Shown: in pieces, positions 36,821 to 45,734 of the stretch
Position numbering within the stretch: position 1 is the stretch's first letter
How the letters are laid out: each line of letters begins with the position of its first letter
NCBI RefSeq assembly: GCF_001411805.1
Contig: NZ_CP007212.1
Coordinates: 186,001-250,000, forward strand
Direction of reading: 5' to 3'
DNA from: Burkholderia plantarii
GTDB taxonomy: Bacteria; Pseudomonadota; Gammaproteobacteria; Burkholderiales; Burkholderiaceae
DNA: 64,000 nt
The notes under the pieces: model-generated
Told to the model about the DNA's origin: nothing
Databases searched by the model: none
The model's input: only the letters and a program-made list of their open reading frames with translations
Position numbers and translations under genes: made by a program

Positions 36821-37963
36821 ATGAATATCAAGATGCAAAAGCTGTTGCCGATCAGCGCGGCGGCGATGGTGTTTGCGGCGTTGGCAACGAACGCATCGGC
36901 CGACCAGGTGGTGAAGATCGGTCACGTTGCGCCGTTGACGGGCGGTATCGCCCACCTCGGCAAGGACAACGAGAACGGTGCTCGCCTCGCTGTCGAGGAA
37001 ATCAACGCGAAGGGCCTGACGATCGGTGGCCAGAAGATCACGCTCCAGCTCGATGCACAGGACGACGCGGCCGACCCGCGTACCGCCACGCAGGTTGCGC
37101 AGAAGCTCGTCGACGACAAGGTCGTGGCGATCGTCGGCCACCTGAACTCGGGCACCACGATCCCGGCCTCGAAGATCTACAGCGACGCGGGCATCGTGCA
37201 GATCTCGCCGTCGGCGACCAACCCGGCCTACACGCAACAGGGCTTCAAGACCACCTACCGCGTGGTCGCGACCGATGCGCAGCAGGGTCCGGCGCTGGCG
37301 AACTACGCGCAGTCGAAGGGCTACAAGAGCGTGGCGGTGGTCGACGATTCGACCGCTTACGGCCAGGGTCTCGCGAACGAGTTCGAGAAGAAGGCCAAGG
37401 CGCTCGGCCTGAAGGTCCTCTCGCATGACGCGACCAACGACAAGGCGGTCGACTTCCGCGCGATTCTGACCAAGATCAAGGGCGAAAACCCGGACGTGAT
37501 CATGTACGGCGGCATGGACGCCACCGGCGGCCCGTTCGCCAAGCAGGCCAAGCAGCTCGGCCTGCGCGCGAAGGTGCTGGCCGGCGACGGCGTGTGTACC
37601 GAGCAGCTCTCGGATCTGGCCGGCGACGCATCGGCGAACGTGGTCTGCTCGCAGGCCGGCGCGGCGCTCGAGAAGATGCCGGGTGGTTCGGAGTTCGAAG
37701 CAAAGTACCAGAAGCGCTTCGGCCAGCCGATCCAGATCTACTCGCCGTTCACGTATGACGCCGTGTACATCATCGTCGACGCGATGAAGCGCGCGAACTC
37801 GACCGATCCGGCGAAGATCCTCGCGGCCATGCCGGCGACGGACTACAAGGGCGTGATCGGCGAAACCGTGTTCGACTCGAAGGGCGACCTGAAGCACGGC
37901 GTGATCTCGCTGTACGACTACAAGGGCGGCAAGAAGACGTTCCTCGATCAAGTGAAGATGTAA
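36821..37963 (+). CDS. branched-chain amino-acid ABC transporter binding protein
   Basis: A 380-residue periplasmic type I substrate-binding protein of the LivJ/LivK family. The signal peptide covers residues 1-27 (cleavage after NASA). The mature protein shows VVKIGHVAPLTGGIAHLGKDNENGARLAVEEIN, AIVGHLNSGTTIPASKIYSDAGIVQISPSATNP and DSTAYGQGLANEF, all typical of leucine/isoleucine/valine binding. The ATG at 36,821 has GGAGA upstream and begins a good signal peptide. No permease or ATPase genes follow, so it must work with a transporter encoded elsewhere. A strong terminator shows it is monocistronic. Confidence 0.93.
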   Translation: MNIKMQKLLPISAAAMVFAALATNASADQVVKIGHVAPLTGGIAHLGKDNENGARLAVEEINAKGLTIGGQKITLQLDAQDDAADPRTATQVAQKLVDDKVVAIVGHLNSGTTIPASKIYSDAGIVQISPSATNPAYTQQGFKTTYRVVATDAQQGPALANYAQSKGYKSVAVVDDSTAYGQGLANEFEKKAKALGLKVLSHDATNDKAVDFRAILTKIKGENPDVIMYGGMDATGGPFAKQAKQLGLRAKVLAGDGVCTEQLSDLAGDASANVVCSQAGAALEKMPGGSEFEAKYQKRFGQPIQIYSPFTYDAVYIIVDAMKRANSTDPAKILAAMPATDYKGVIGETVFDSKGDLKHGVISLYDYKGGKKTFLDQVKM

Positions 37964-37987
37964 ATCTGCCTCGACAGAGGGGGTAAG

Positions 37988-38023
37988 GGGCGCCCGTCGA
38001 AAGACGGGCGCCCTTTCTTTTTT
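37988..38023 (+). terminator. rho-independent terminator of the livK-like gene
   Basis: An 11-bp perfect stem (GGGCGCCCGTC / GACGGGCGCCC) with a GAAA tetraloop and TTTCTTTTTT tail, 25 bp after the stop. Confidence 0.95.
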
Positions 38024-38130
38024 GCGGAGCGCGAACGCAGGCACGATCGCGCGCGGCACGCGGCGTGCCGCCGTCGGGAAGGCCGGGTGCCGCGGCCCGA
38101 AGCGCGAGCGCCGCCCGGACGCTCGGATGC

Positions 38131-39336
38131 TCAGACGTTGAGCCGGCGCATCACGCGCGGCGCGAACGCGGCGACGATCGCAGCGCACAGCGCGACGATC
38201 CCGAGGCCGACCGGCAGCCCGGCCGCCTGCGCGACGCCGCCGATCACGACCGGGCCGAACATCAGCCCGAAGTAGGCGAGGCCGGCCACGTGCGCGAGCC
38301 CCTCGGCGGGCGAGATGCCGGCCACGCGCGCGGCGGCGGCGAACAGCAGCGGCATCATGTTGGACAGGCCGAGGCCCATCATCGTGAAGCCGATCAGCGC
38401 CGGCGCCGGATACGGCAGCAGCAGCGCGCCGACCATCCCGATGCAGGCGAACGTGGCGCTCGCGAACACCACCTGCGGCGCGCCGAAGCGCGCGCGCACG
38501 AAGTCGCCGGCGAAGCGTCCGCCCGCCATGCCGCCCGAGAACGCGGCATAGGCGGCGCTCGCGAACGCGGGCGTGGCGGCCACCACGTCGCGCATGTAGA
38601 CGGTGGCCCAGTCGTACATCGCGCCCTCGGCGATCAGCGAGACCAGCGCGATCGCGCCGAGCGTCCAGAGCGCGGTCGAGCGCCAGCGGTTGAGCGACGA
38701 GCCGTGCTCCGCCTCCTGATGCGGTACGTGCGGCAGCACGGCCGGGCAGGCCACCACGATGATCACCGCGCACACCAGCGAGGCGAGCGCCAGATGCACG
38801 GGCGGCGCCATGCCTGCCGACAGCGCCGCGCCGCCGAGCGCCGCGCCGCCGAGCCCGCCGATGCTGAACATGCCGTGCAGCATCGAGATGATCGGCCGGC
38901 CGAACGCGATCTCGACCGCGCTCGCCTCGGCGTTCATCGCGACGTCGAGCGTGGCCATCGTGAAGCCGAACAGCATCAGCACCACGATCAGCAGCGGATA
39001 GCTCGGCGCGAGCAGGATCAGCGCGCCGCACGCCGACATGCCGATGCCGCCGGCGAGGCAGGCGGTACGCGTGCCCACCCGCGCGATCCACTTCGCGTTG
39101 GTGGTCATCGCGATGATCGAGCCGATCGCCACGGCGAGCAGCGCGAGCGACAGCAGCGCCGGACTCAGTGCGAAGCGGTCGCGCACGGTCGGCACGTGGA
39201 CGCCCCACGAGGCGTACATCATGCCGGCGACGAAGAACAGCGCCATGGTGGCCGCGCGGGCGCGGTGGCGCGCCGCCGGGGGCAGGGCGCGGTGGGCGGC
39301 GGGCTGCGGCGGAAGCCGGGAGGAATGATCGGACAC
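38131..39336 (-). CDS. major facilitator superfamily transporter
   Basis: A 401-residue MFS permease with about twelve hydrophobic helices. The N-terminal half has FFVAGMMYASWGVHVPTVRDRFALSPALLSLALLAVAIGS, followed by a conserved loop NAKWIARVGTRTACLAG that corresponds to MFS motif A; the pattern resembles the YbjJ/fucose-permease-like branch. The first 28 residues are polar and probably cytoplasmic. Translation is from a GTG. The substrate is not evident. It is monocistronic and divergent from the HugZ-like gene. Confidence 0.85.
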   Translation of the reverse strand: MSDHSSRLPPQPAAHRALPPAARHRARAATMALFFVAGMMYASWGVHVPTVRDRFALSPALLSLALLAVAIGSIIAMTTNAKWIARVGTRTACLAGGIGMSACGALILLAPSYPLLIVVLMLFGFTMATLDVAMNAEASAVEIAFGRPIISMLHGMFSIGGLGGAALGGAALSAGMAPPVHLALASLVCAVIIVVACPAVLPHVPHQEAEHGSSLNRWRSTALWTLGAIALVSLIAEGAMYDWATVYMRDVVAATPAFASAAYAAFSGGMAGGRFAGDFVRARFGAPQVVFASATFACIGMVGALLLPYPAPALIGFTMMGLGLSNMMPLLFAAAARVAGISPAEGLAHVAGLAYFGLMFGPVVIGGVAQAAGLPVGLGIVALCAAIVAAFAPRVMRRLNV

Positions 39337-39549
39337 GGTGAGCTCGGCGATGCGCGTCGCCGGCGTTCGGAGTCACGCCGGTCGCGCGCAGGGAGGGTTA
39401 TCGTTGAAGGTCGCGCCTTATGCGAACGATGCGCGACAATGGGCAGCAGCAACCGATTCTAACGGAGCGTCGCGCCCGACGCGCGCGGTGGTGCTCCGCG
39501 CCGGCAGGGCGACGCGCACGATCGCGGCGGCGCCGCGCAGGAGCATGCC

Positions 39550-40260
39550 TTGAAGCTGTCCGTCTCGCTACCGATTCACCTGCTGCATCGCGGGCAGGCC
39601 GGCACGCTCGCGACTCATGCGCGCGAGCCGGCCGGCTTCCCGTATCCGACCGTCGTTCCCTACGCCACCGATGCGCGCCATCGGCCCGTGGTGCTGGTCA
39701 GCACACTGGCCGAGCACACGCGCAACCTGGCCGCCGATGCGCGCGCCGGCTTCCTGGTCGTCGACCCGCAGCCGGCAGGCCGGGCCGCCGCGGCGCCCGA
39801 GGCTTCGTCCGACGGCGAGCCCGCCGCGAGCGCGACGCTCGAAGCCGAACGCGTCACGTTGATTGGCCGCTTCGTGCGAATCGACGACGACCCGTATCTC
39901 GCCGCGCGTTACCAGCGATATCACCGCGATGCGGCGCGTTATCTCGCGCTCGGCGATTTCGCGTTCTGGGCGCTCGAATGCGAGCGGCTGCGCTTCATCG
40001 GCGGCTTTGGCCGAATGGGCTGGCTCGACGGCGCCGAACTCGACGCGCTGCCGCCGCTGTCGTTCGACGAGGAGCAGGCATTATGGGCGCGGTATGCCGT
40101 TGGTAATAGCGGACCGGAATTGATCGGCGTCGACCGGCATGGTGCCGATTGGCGGATTGCCGGACGGCTGCGGCGCACGACTTTTGCAAATCCGGCGGCT
40201 GATTCCCGCTCGCTCATCGACGCCGTGGAGATCGCCGCGGCCACTATTGATTCGCCGTGA
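39550..40260 (+). CDS. HugZ-like / PNPOx-fold heme utilisation protein
   Basis: A 236-residue protein with a pyridoxamine-5'-phosphate-oxidase-like split barrel (residues about 5-150) and a C-terminal DUF2470-like segment, the arrangement of HugZ-type heme-utilisation proteins. Visible features: LLHRGQAGTLATHAREPAGFPYPTVVPYATD at the front, LEAERVTLIGRFVRIDDDPYLAARYQRYHRDAARYLALGDFAFWALE, and RFIGGFGRMGWL, where HugZ enzymes bind ligand. Residues 74-98 are an Ala-rich insertion. Translation starts at TTG with AGGAG upstream. No heme-uptake genes adjoin, so heme as substrate is family inference. Confidence 0.8.
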   Translation: MKLSVSLPIHLLHRGQAGTLATHAREPAGFPYPTVVPYATDARHRPVVLVSTLAEHTRNLAADARAGFLVVDPQPAGRAAAAPEASSDGEPAASATLEAERVTLIGRFVRIDDDPYLAARYQRYHRDAARYLALGDFAFWALECERLRFIGGFGRMGWLDGAELDALPPLSFDEEQALWARYAVGNSGPELIGVDRHGADWRIAGRLRRTTFANPAADSRSLIDAVEIAAATIDSP

Positions 40261-40652
40261 TCGGCAATTCCGAAGCCTGATGAATATCGGCACATCAGGC
40301 GAGTGCACGGTTTCGGTGCGTTGATTTTCAGTCGATTCTCAGCAAAACCTCTCTCGACATGAAAGCTTCCGGGTGCATCGGCGCCGTCCGTTGCGCAGCC
40401 TGAAAGCATGAATATATGAACAAACTCTGCCTAATCGATTGCCTCAATCATTTAAGTGGTAATTGAATTGCTGATCGGCCCTCCGACTCGTTCGAGATTA
40501 ATTACAATCGAGCACATTTATTTGTGGCGCCGGTGATTCCTTCGTTTGTTTTTTGTGCTAATCTCTGCCTCCATAATCATCCGAGGCATCGTTACGTGGA
40601 AATGGGTGAGCCGGCACAGACCGGTCCTGTTTAGTCAGAGAAAAGGAAATAT
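40261..40652. other. A/T-rich region upstream of the second H-NS gene
   Basis: About 390 bp, much A/T-richer than the genome, with tracts such as AATTACAATCGAGCACATTTATTTG. As with the first H-NS gene it probably contains the promoter and sites for H-NS binding. No gene is supported. Confidence 0.5.
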
Positions 40653-40946
40653 ATGTCTTCTTACAAGGACCTTCTCGCGCAGCGAGAAAAGCTGGAGAAG
40701 CAAATCGAGGAAGCCAAGGCGAAGGAATATGCCGATGTCCTCAACGACGTCAAACAGAAGATCTCGGATTACGGCTTCTCGCTGGCCGAACTCGGTCTGA
40801 GCCGCGCCAAGGCGGCCAAGGCTGGCCGGGCACGTGCCGGTGTCGCCGCGAAGTATCGCGATCCGGAATCGGGCGCAACCTGGTCTGGCCGCGGCAAACC
40901 GCCGCGCTGGATCGCCGGCAAGAATCGCGATCAATTCACGATCTGA
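40653..40946 (+). CDS. H-NS family nucleoid protein (copy 2)
   Basis: A 97-residue H-NS-like protein. Residues 1-50 form a highly charged dimerisation helix (REKLEKQIEEAKAKEYADVL), followed by a Lys/Ala/Arg linker (RAKAAKAGRARAG) and the DNA-binding domain KYRDPESGATWSGRGKPPRWI. The last part is nearly identical to copy 1 at 4.9 kb, whereas the oligomerisation helix differs, so the two may form separate or mixed complexes. The ribosome binding site is AAAGGAAA. The gene is flanked by A/T-rich DNA and ends in a strong terminator. Confidence 0.92.
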   Translation: MSSYKDLLAQREKLEKQIEEAKAKEYADVLNDVKQKISDYGFSLAELGLSRAKAAKAGRARAGVAAKYRDPESGATWSGRGKPPRWIAGKNRDQFTI

Positions 40947-40981
40947 TTTCCGGCGGCGGGGATAACCCGTCTTGCGGAAAG

Positions 40982-41021
40982 AAAGGCCACGCATCTCGTC
41001 GGCGAGATGCGTGGCCTTTTT
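40982..41021 (+). terminator. rho-independent terminator of the second H-NS gene
   Basis: A 14-bp perfect stem (GGCCACGCATCTCG with its complement) with a TCGG loop and a T5 tail, flanked upstream by AAA. Confidence 0.93.
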
Positions 41022-41213
41022 GCTTTCGGTGGTGGCGGTGAAACGCGGGCGCCGTGATCAGGCAGCGCGGTCCGATACGATCAAATCCGCTCAAACCCGT
41101 GGCCAGGTTGCTTTGATAAGCAATTGATTTGCCGCGTGTTTCATCGAAACCTGCGGCAGGTGTCATGGAACGCTTGATAGAATCTCAGAATTGCGGCCTC
41201 AAACAAGTATCCC

Positions 41214-42374
41214 ATGTCCACATTTCCCGCCGACAATCTCGACGCCGAAAAACATGCCGTCGCCCGCAAGACCACCTGGGTCAGTATTGCGCTCAACGTC
41301 GTTCTTACAATATTACAAATAGCTGTCGGACTTATCGCCCATTCGCAGGCATTGATTGCGGATGGCGTACATTCCTTATCCGACCTCGTATCGGATTTCG
41401 TGGTGTTGCTGGCCAATCGGCATAGTGGCGCGAAGCCGGATGCCGACCATAATTACGGACACAGCCGTTATGAAACGGTCGCCTCGTTATTGCTGGGCGC
41501 GATCCTGATTGCGGTCGGCGTCGGCATGCTGTGGCGCGCCGGCGACCGGCTCGTGGAGCACGCCGCGATTCCGGCCGTGCACGCGAGCGCGCTCGCCGTC
41601 GCCGGGCTGGTGGTGGTGTTCAAGGAAGGACTGTTTCGCTACATGCTCGCCGAGGCGCGGCGCGTGCGTTCGGCGATGCTGGTCGCGAACGCCTGGCACG
41701 CGCGCTCCGACGCGGCCTCGTCGCTGGTCGTCGCGATCGGCGTGGTCGGCAGCCTGGCCGGCGTGCGGCTGCTCGATCCGATCGCCGCCGCGATCGTCGG
41801 CTTCATGGTCGCGCGAATGGGCTGGAGCTTCGGCTGGGAGGCGCTGCAGGATCTGTCCGATCGCGCGCTCGACGCGAAGGCCGAGGCCGAGATCCGCGCG
41901 CTGCTGAGCGCGACGCCCGGCGTGCGCGACATCCACGAGCTGCGCACGCGCAAGATGGGCGATGCGGCGCTCGTCGACGCGCACATCCTCGTCGATCCGA
42001 TGATTTCGGCCTCCGAAGGGCATTTCATCGCGGAGACGGCGAGGGCGCGCCTGCTCGGCGACGTGCGCGTGCTCGACGCGCTGATCCACGTCGATACCGA
42101 GAACGACCAGATCTGGCTGAAGCCGGCGCTCGCGCTGCCGCCGCGCAGCGAGATCGCGCCGAGGATCGAGGCGGTGCTGGGCGAATCGGGCCTGCGCGCC
42201 ACCGCCGTGCAGCTGCATTACCTGAGCGGCGGGCTCGAGATCGACCTGACGCTGGCCGCCGGTACGCCGGCTCTCACCGATCTCGACGCGGCCGCGCTGC
42301 GCGAGCGGCTCGGCGTGAGACGGATCGGTATCGCGTGCGACATGGCCTCGGCCGGCGCGCACGGCGCGTCGTAG
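41214..42374 (+). CDS. cation diffusion facilitator (CDF) family metal exporter
   Basis: A 386-residue CDF transporter, exporting a divalent metal such as zinc, iron or manganese in exchange for protons. Six transmembrane helices fall in about 20-215. The metal-site signatures are HSLSDLVSDFVVLLANRHS in helix 2 and HARSDAASS in helix 5 (HxxxD type), with DADHNYGHSRYETVASL between. The cytoplasmic domain (from about 215) has the usual ferredoxin-like VRDIHELRTRKMGDAALVDAHILVD, and a further C-terminal extension of about 90 residues. The D/H pattern suggests zinc or iron, which is not certain. Confidence 0.9.
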   Translation: MSTFPADNLDAEKHAVARKTTWVSIALNVVLTILQIAVGLIAHSQALIADGVHSLSDLVSDFVVLLANRHSGAKPDADHNYGHSRYETVASLLLGAILIAVGVGMLWRAGDRLVEHAAIPAVHASALAVAGLVVVFKEGLFRYMLAEARRVRSAMLVANAWHARSDAASSLVVAIGVVGSLAGVRLLDPIAAAIVGFMVARMGWSFGWEALQDLSDRALDAKAEAEIRALLSATPGVRDIHELRTRKMGDAALVDAHILVDPMISASEGHFIAETARARLLGDVRVLDALIHVDTENDQIWLKPALALPPRSEIAPRIEAVLGESGLRATAVQLHYLSGGLEIDLTLAAGTPALTDLDAAALRERLGVRRIGIACDMASAGAHGAS

Positions 42375-42420
42375 CGGCGCGCCGCGGTTCGAAGGGGGGG
42401 GCGGCGCGGCGTGCGGCGCC

Positions 42421-42879
42421 TCAGAGCGGCAACTGGGTATCGAACTTGATCTCGCGCAGCACGACGCTCGTGCGGACCTGCGAGACGGCCGGGATCTTGA
42501 AGATGCGCTCGTGCAGGAACACGTCGTAGGCCTTGATGTCGGGCGCGACGATCTTGAGGATGTAGTCGGCCTCGCCGGTGGTGCTGTAGCACTCGGTCAC
42601 TTCGGGGCAGGTCGCGATCTCGCGTTCGAACTGCTCGACGCCGCCCTCGTTGTGGCGCGTCAGATGCACGTGGGCGAGCGCGCAGACATGCAGGCCGAGC
42701 TTTTCGCGGTCGAGCAGCGCCGTGTAGCGCTGGATCACGCCCGATTGCTCCATGTCCTTGATGCGTCGCCAGCACGGCGTGCTCGACAGGCCGACCTGGT
42801 CGGAAATCTCCTGGACCGAGCGGCGCGCGTCGAGCTGCAACAGGCGAAGAATTTTCTGCGAAAAAGAATCGAGTATCAC
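42421..42879 (-). CDS. Lrp/AsnC family transcriptional regulator
   Basis: A 152-residue feast/famine regulator. The N-terminal helix-turn-helix is KILRLLQLDARRSVQEISDQVGLSSTPCWRRIKDMEQSG (residues 8-47), and the C-terminal RAM ligand domain includes VTECYSTTGEADYILKIVAPDIKAYDVFL. The GTG at 42,879 was chosen because GGAGA stands five bases upstream and yields the standard N-terminus; an ATG eleven codons upstream lacks a ribosome binding site. It points away from the upstream genes and is convergent with the CDF gene. Regulated genes cannot be read here. Confidence 0.9.
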   Translation of the reverse strand: MILDSFSQKILRLLQLDARRSVQEISDQVGLSSTPCWRRIKDMEQSGVIQRYTALLDREKLGLHVCALAHVHLTRHNEGGVEQFEREIATCPEVTECYSTTGEADYILKIVAPDIKAYDVFLHERIFKIPAVSQVRTSVVLREIKFDTQLPL

Positions 42880-43031
42880 CTGCGTCTCCGAAGGCGGCTG
42901 CCATGCCGCCATGTTAGAGGCGCAGGAAAAGTCACGCAATCGATGCGCGATATTCGAGCGGGATTCGCTACGCGAGGCCAGCGCGATGGAAATATTTATA
43001 TTGTTCGCGCCCGACCCCGCTGACCATTACG

Positions 43032-43661
43032 TCAGCTTGGCTCGTCCTCGCCGGCCGCGTCGGCCGGGGCGTTCGCGGCGCCCGTGCCGGCGGCGAACGC
43101 GGCCTGCCGCACGCGCAGCTCGGCGAGCATGTTGCAGAACAGCGCACCCTGCTCGATCGCGTCATCAAGCGCGACGTGCGTGTGCGGATGATCGTCGAAC
43201 CAGTGCTTCGGGAAGCGCGGCTTGATCGCCTTGCGATAGGGCAGGCCGGTCAGCGCGAACGCGAGCGTCTTGATGTCGAGCGCCGACCACGAGAACGGGC
43301 AGCGCCCCGTGAAGCGCATCATGTACCAGAACATGAACGTGAAATCGAAGCCGGCCGGCATCGCCACGAACACCGGCTTGCCGGGCAGCGCCTCGACCCA
43401 CTCGACGTAGGCGACCAGCGCCGCCTCGGGCGCCTGCAGGTCCTGGCGGCACGCGGCCCAGGCCTCGGGCTGCGTCTTCCACCAGGCTTCCTGCACCGGA
43501 TGCGCGGCGGCGCCGGGCAGCGTCTCGAGGTTCGCCGAGAAGGTCGCGATCAGCTGCTTGTCTTCGGTATAGGCGGCCGAGGCGAAGCTCAGCATCGAAT
43601 GCGGACCGGGAATCGGGCCGTCGGCCTCGACGTCGGTGCTGACGTAGATCTCGCTGCTCAT
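43032..43661 (-). CDS. DEDDh-type 3'-5' exonuclease
   Basis: A 209-residue protein with the RNase-T/DnaQ-like exonuclease fold. The first metal pair is Asp10 and Glu12 in [13 protein letters not shown]; a second acidic motif and the late [13 protein letters not shown] (His-x4-Asp) complete the DEDDh set. DNA or RNA as substrate is unknown. The last 25 residues are Ala-rich. Its start overlaps the stop of the upstream metallo-hydrolase gene by 4 bp (ATGA), so both are translated together, an arrangement whose biochemical sense is not known. Confidence 0.85.
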   Translation of the reverse strand: MSSEIYVSTDVEADGPIPGPHSMLSFASAAYTEDKQLIATFSANLETLPGAAAHPVQEAWWKTQPEAWAACRQDLQAPEAALVAYVEWVEALPGKPVFVAMPAGFDFTFMFWYMMRFTGRCPFSWSALDIKTLAFALTGLPYRKAIKPRFPKHWFDDHPHTHVALDDAIEQGALFCNMLAELRVRQAAFAAGTGAANAPADAAGEDEPS

Positions 43662-44305
43662 CCGAACCTCCGGTCCGCCACGAACGGGTTGGTCGAGCGC
43701 TCGTCGCCGAACGTCGATACCGGGCCGTGGCCCGGCACGAACGTGACGTCGTCGCCGAGCGGCCAGAGCTTCTCGCGGATCGAGCGCACCAGATCCTCAT
43801 GGTTGCCGCGCGGGAAATCGGTGCGCCCGATCGAGCCGGCGAACAGCACGTCGCCGACGATCGCGAGCCGGTGCGCGCGGCTGAAGAACACCACGTGGCC
43901 CGGCGTATGGCCCGGGCAGTGATAGACCTCGAGCGTCTCGCCGCCCACCGTCACCGTGTCGCCGTCCGTGAGCCAGCGGTCGGGCTCGAAGGCCTCGGCC
44001 CGGCCGCCGAAGCCGAAGCGCTCGCTTTGCGAGGGCAACTGCTCGATCCAGAACCGCTCGTCCTCCTGCGGCCCCTCGATCGGCACGCCATAGTGCTCGG
44101 CGAGCGCCTTCGCTCCCGCGCAGTGATCGACGTGGCCGTGCGTGACGAGCACCTTCTCGACCTGCACGCCCTGTTGCTCGACCTGTTCGCGGATGCGTTC
44201 GAGATCGCCGCCGGGATCGACGACGGCGGCCCTGCCGGTCTGTTCGCAGACGATCAGCGAGCAGTTCTGCTGGAACGGCGTGACGGGAATCAGCGTGACT
44301 TTCAT
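43658..44305 (-). CDS. MBL-fold hydrolase, glyoxalase-II-like (GloB/YcbL type)
   Basis: A 215-residue metallo-beta-lactamase-fold protein. Metal ligands are the [10 protein letters not shown] motif (HxHxDH), His in HCPGHTPGH, Asp in AIVGDVLF and His in VPGHGP, the order of class B-type glyoxalase II and YcbL proteins. It likely hydrolyses a thioester such as S-lactoyl-glutathione. Start ATG at 44,305 gives [18 protein letters not shown], the family N-terminus; the open frame continues upstream, unrelated. The ribosome binding site is weak. It is the first gene of a two-gene operon with the exonuclease. Confidence 0.9.
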   Translation of the reverse strand: MKVTLIPVTPFQQNCSLIVCEQTGRAAVVDPGGDLERIREQVEQQGVQVEKVLVTHGHVDHCAGAKALAEHYGVPIEGPQEDERFWIEQLPSQSERFGFGGRAEAFEPDRWLTDGDTVTVGGETLEVYHCPGHTPGHVVFFSRAHRLAIVGDVLFAGSIGRTDFPRGNHEDLVRSIREKLWPLGDDVTFVPGHGPVSTFGDERSTNPFVADRRFG

Positions 44306-44938
44306 GGGGGTAGCGGCGCTGGCAAAACTTCGATTGTACTGGCTCGCCCGCGCGGGCGCCCCGTGCCGGCCCGCGTCGAAGACGGCTTTGCCGCGGGTGT
44401 ACCGGGGATTGCGCCATAGCAAGAATCAATCAAGGGGACAGAGTGTTTTGCGGGCGAGCATTTTCATTTATGTATAATGCGGCCCATTGTGCGTGGTTCC
44501 GCCACGCGTTCTACAGGCGTTCAAGCACCCGTCAGCGAGTGCCGAAGCGCCGTCAATGCACTAGCCGCCGGCTTACCGGCGGCGCATCCAGTGCCGATTC
44601 AATCGGTGCTCACGTCTTGTCCGGCCGGGCGCAACGCGCGCCCGCCGCGGCCTTGCTGTCGCAATGCCGGATGAGGCCTATGCCGCTGTTCCTGCCCGTT
44701 GGCCACACGCGACGCGCACGAACCGTGTTCTTCGGTTCGAAGGCGGCATTTGGGGTCTGGTCAGGCTGCCGGGGACAGGTTGCGCCAGACGTGAAAGCTA
44801 AACAGGACGGTCGCGGCGAGTACGACAGCCGCACCAGTGCAAGCCGCTTGCCCGCGACGGGCGAGCGCGTGCGCGCATATCCGTCCGGGCCGTCTTGACG
44901 AGGTAGTGCGACGGCCCGCACCCATAGGCGACACGTCG
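44306..44938. other. gene-less region with a promoter far upstream of rlpA
   Basis: About 630 bp. It includes a strong -10 box at 44,473 and 455 bp of transcribed leader before the rlpA ATG if that promoter serves the gene. Open frames in this stretch lack ribosome binding sites and families. The G+C content of 44,480-44,930 is lower than that of coding sequence. Confidence 0.5.
44448..44478 (+). promoter_or_regulatory. sigma-70-type promoter
   Basis: TTGCGG, a 19-nt spacer and a consensus TATAAT. The spacer is 2 nt longer than ideal. It would begin transcription near 44,485, leaving a long leader before rlpA, or could serve a small RNA. Confidence 0.55.
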
Positions 44939-45568
44939 ATGAAATTTCGATTGCCGAGGCAACTCGGTTCAGTAGTGATGGTGGTAGCGCTCACCGGGTG
45001 CGCGATGCCGCCGAATCCGGCCTCCGAGCAGGCGGCCGACAACGACAACCCGGCGAAGAACGCACTTCGCACCACGGCGGCCGCCCAGGCGGACGACGCG
45101 AACGGCAAGCAGGACGACTTCGATTCGGCGCTGGCGACGATGCCGGCGGCCGGCACCGACGACGCGTCGCGCGCCTCGCTGGCGAACGCGAAGCCGATCG
45201 ACGCGGCCGACGTGTCCGACTTCCGCCAGACCGGCCGGGCGTCGTGGTACGGCCGCGCGTTCCATGGCCGGCGCACCGCCAACGGCGACCGCTTCGACAT
45301 GAACGAGCTGACCGCCGCGCATCGCACGCTGCCGCTGTCCTCGTACGTGAAGGTCATCAACCAGACCAACGGCAAGTCCGTGGTGGTGAAGATCAACGAT
45401 CGCGGGCCGTTCAAGCGCGGCCGCGTGCTCGACCTGTCGTATGCGGCCGCGAAGGTGATCGGCCTCGTGCGCTCGGGCACCGCGAGCGTGAAGATCGTCG
45501 GCCTCTCTGCCGAGCAGGCGCGGATTGCACGCGACGAGATGGTCGCGTCGACCTCGCAGACGCACTGA
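44939..45568 (+). CDS. rlpA: RlpA family septal-ring lipoprotein
   Basis: A 209-residue lipoprotein of the RlpA family: lytic transglycosylases that cleave denuded glycan strands at the division septum. The signal sequence ends in lipobox LTGC (Cys21). The double-psi beta-barrel runs from about 98 to 190 with [39 protein letters not shown] and [24 protein letters not shown], including the catalytic-region Glu/Asp positions of the family. There is no SPOR domain at the C-terminus, unlike E. coli RlpA. An ATG at 44,939 with AGGCGA upstream was chosen; more upstream sequence is not homologous. Confidence 0.9.
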   Translation: MKFRLPRQLGSVVMVVALTGCAMPPNPASEQAADNDNPAKNALRTTAAAQADDANGKQDDFDSALATMPAAGTDDASRASLANAKPIDAADVSDFRQTGRASWYGRAFHGRRTANGDRFDMNELTAAHRTLPLSSYVKVINQTNGKSVVVKINDRGPFKRGRVLDLSYAAAKVIGLVRSGTASVKIVGLSAEQARIARDEMVASTSQTH

Positions 45569-45630
45569 GCGTTCGGGCGCGGCCACGCGCCTCGCCCGAT
45601 CGGTTGCGGCTGAATCCGGATGGGTGCCAT

Positions 45631-45662
45631 CGCGACAGCATGATGCTGATCATGCTGTCGCG
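45631..45662. terminator. perfect stem-loop between convergent rlpA and rsmI
   Basis: CGCGACAGCATGAT and its exact complement around a GCTG loop. A T-run is missing on both sides, but the place between two converging genes suggests a shared transcription end or a 3' stabilising hairpin. Confidence 0.5.
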
Positions 45663-45734
45663 TTCGTCATGGGTACGCGGCGCGAGCGGATCGGCGCCGG
45701 TTGCGGCAGCGGCGCCTCACGTGCCCCATGCCCC

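Noticed and set aside
36686..39376. 896-codon minus-strand open frame across the amino-acid binding protein gene and the MFS gene
   Set aside because: It crosses two genes with clear homology in other frames, contains Arg/Ala-rich noise and ignores a strong terminator.
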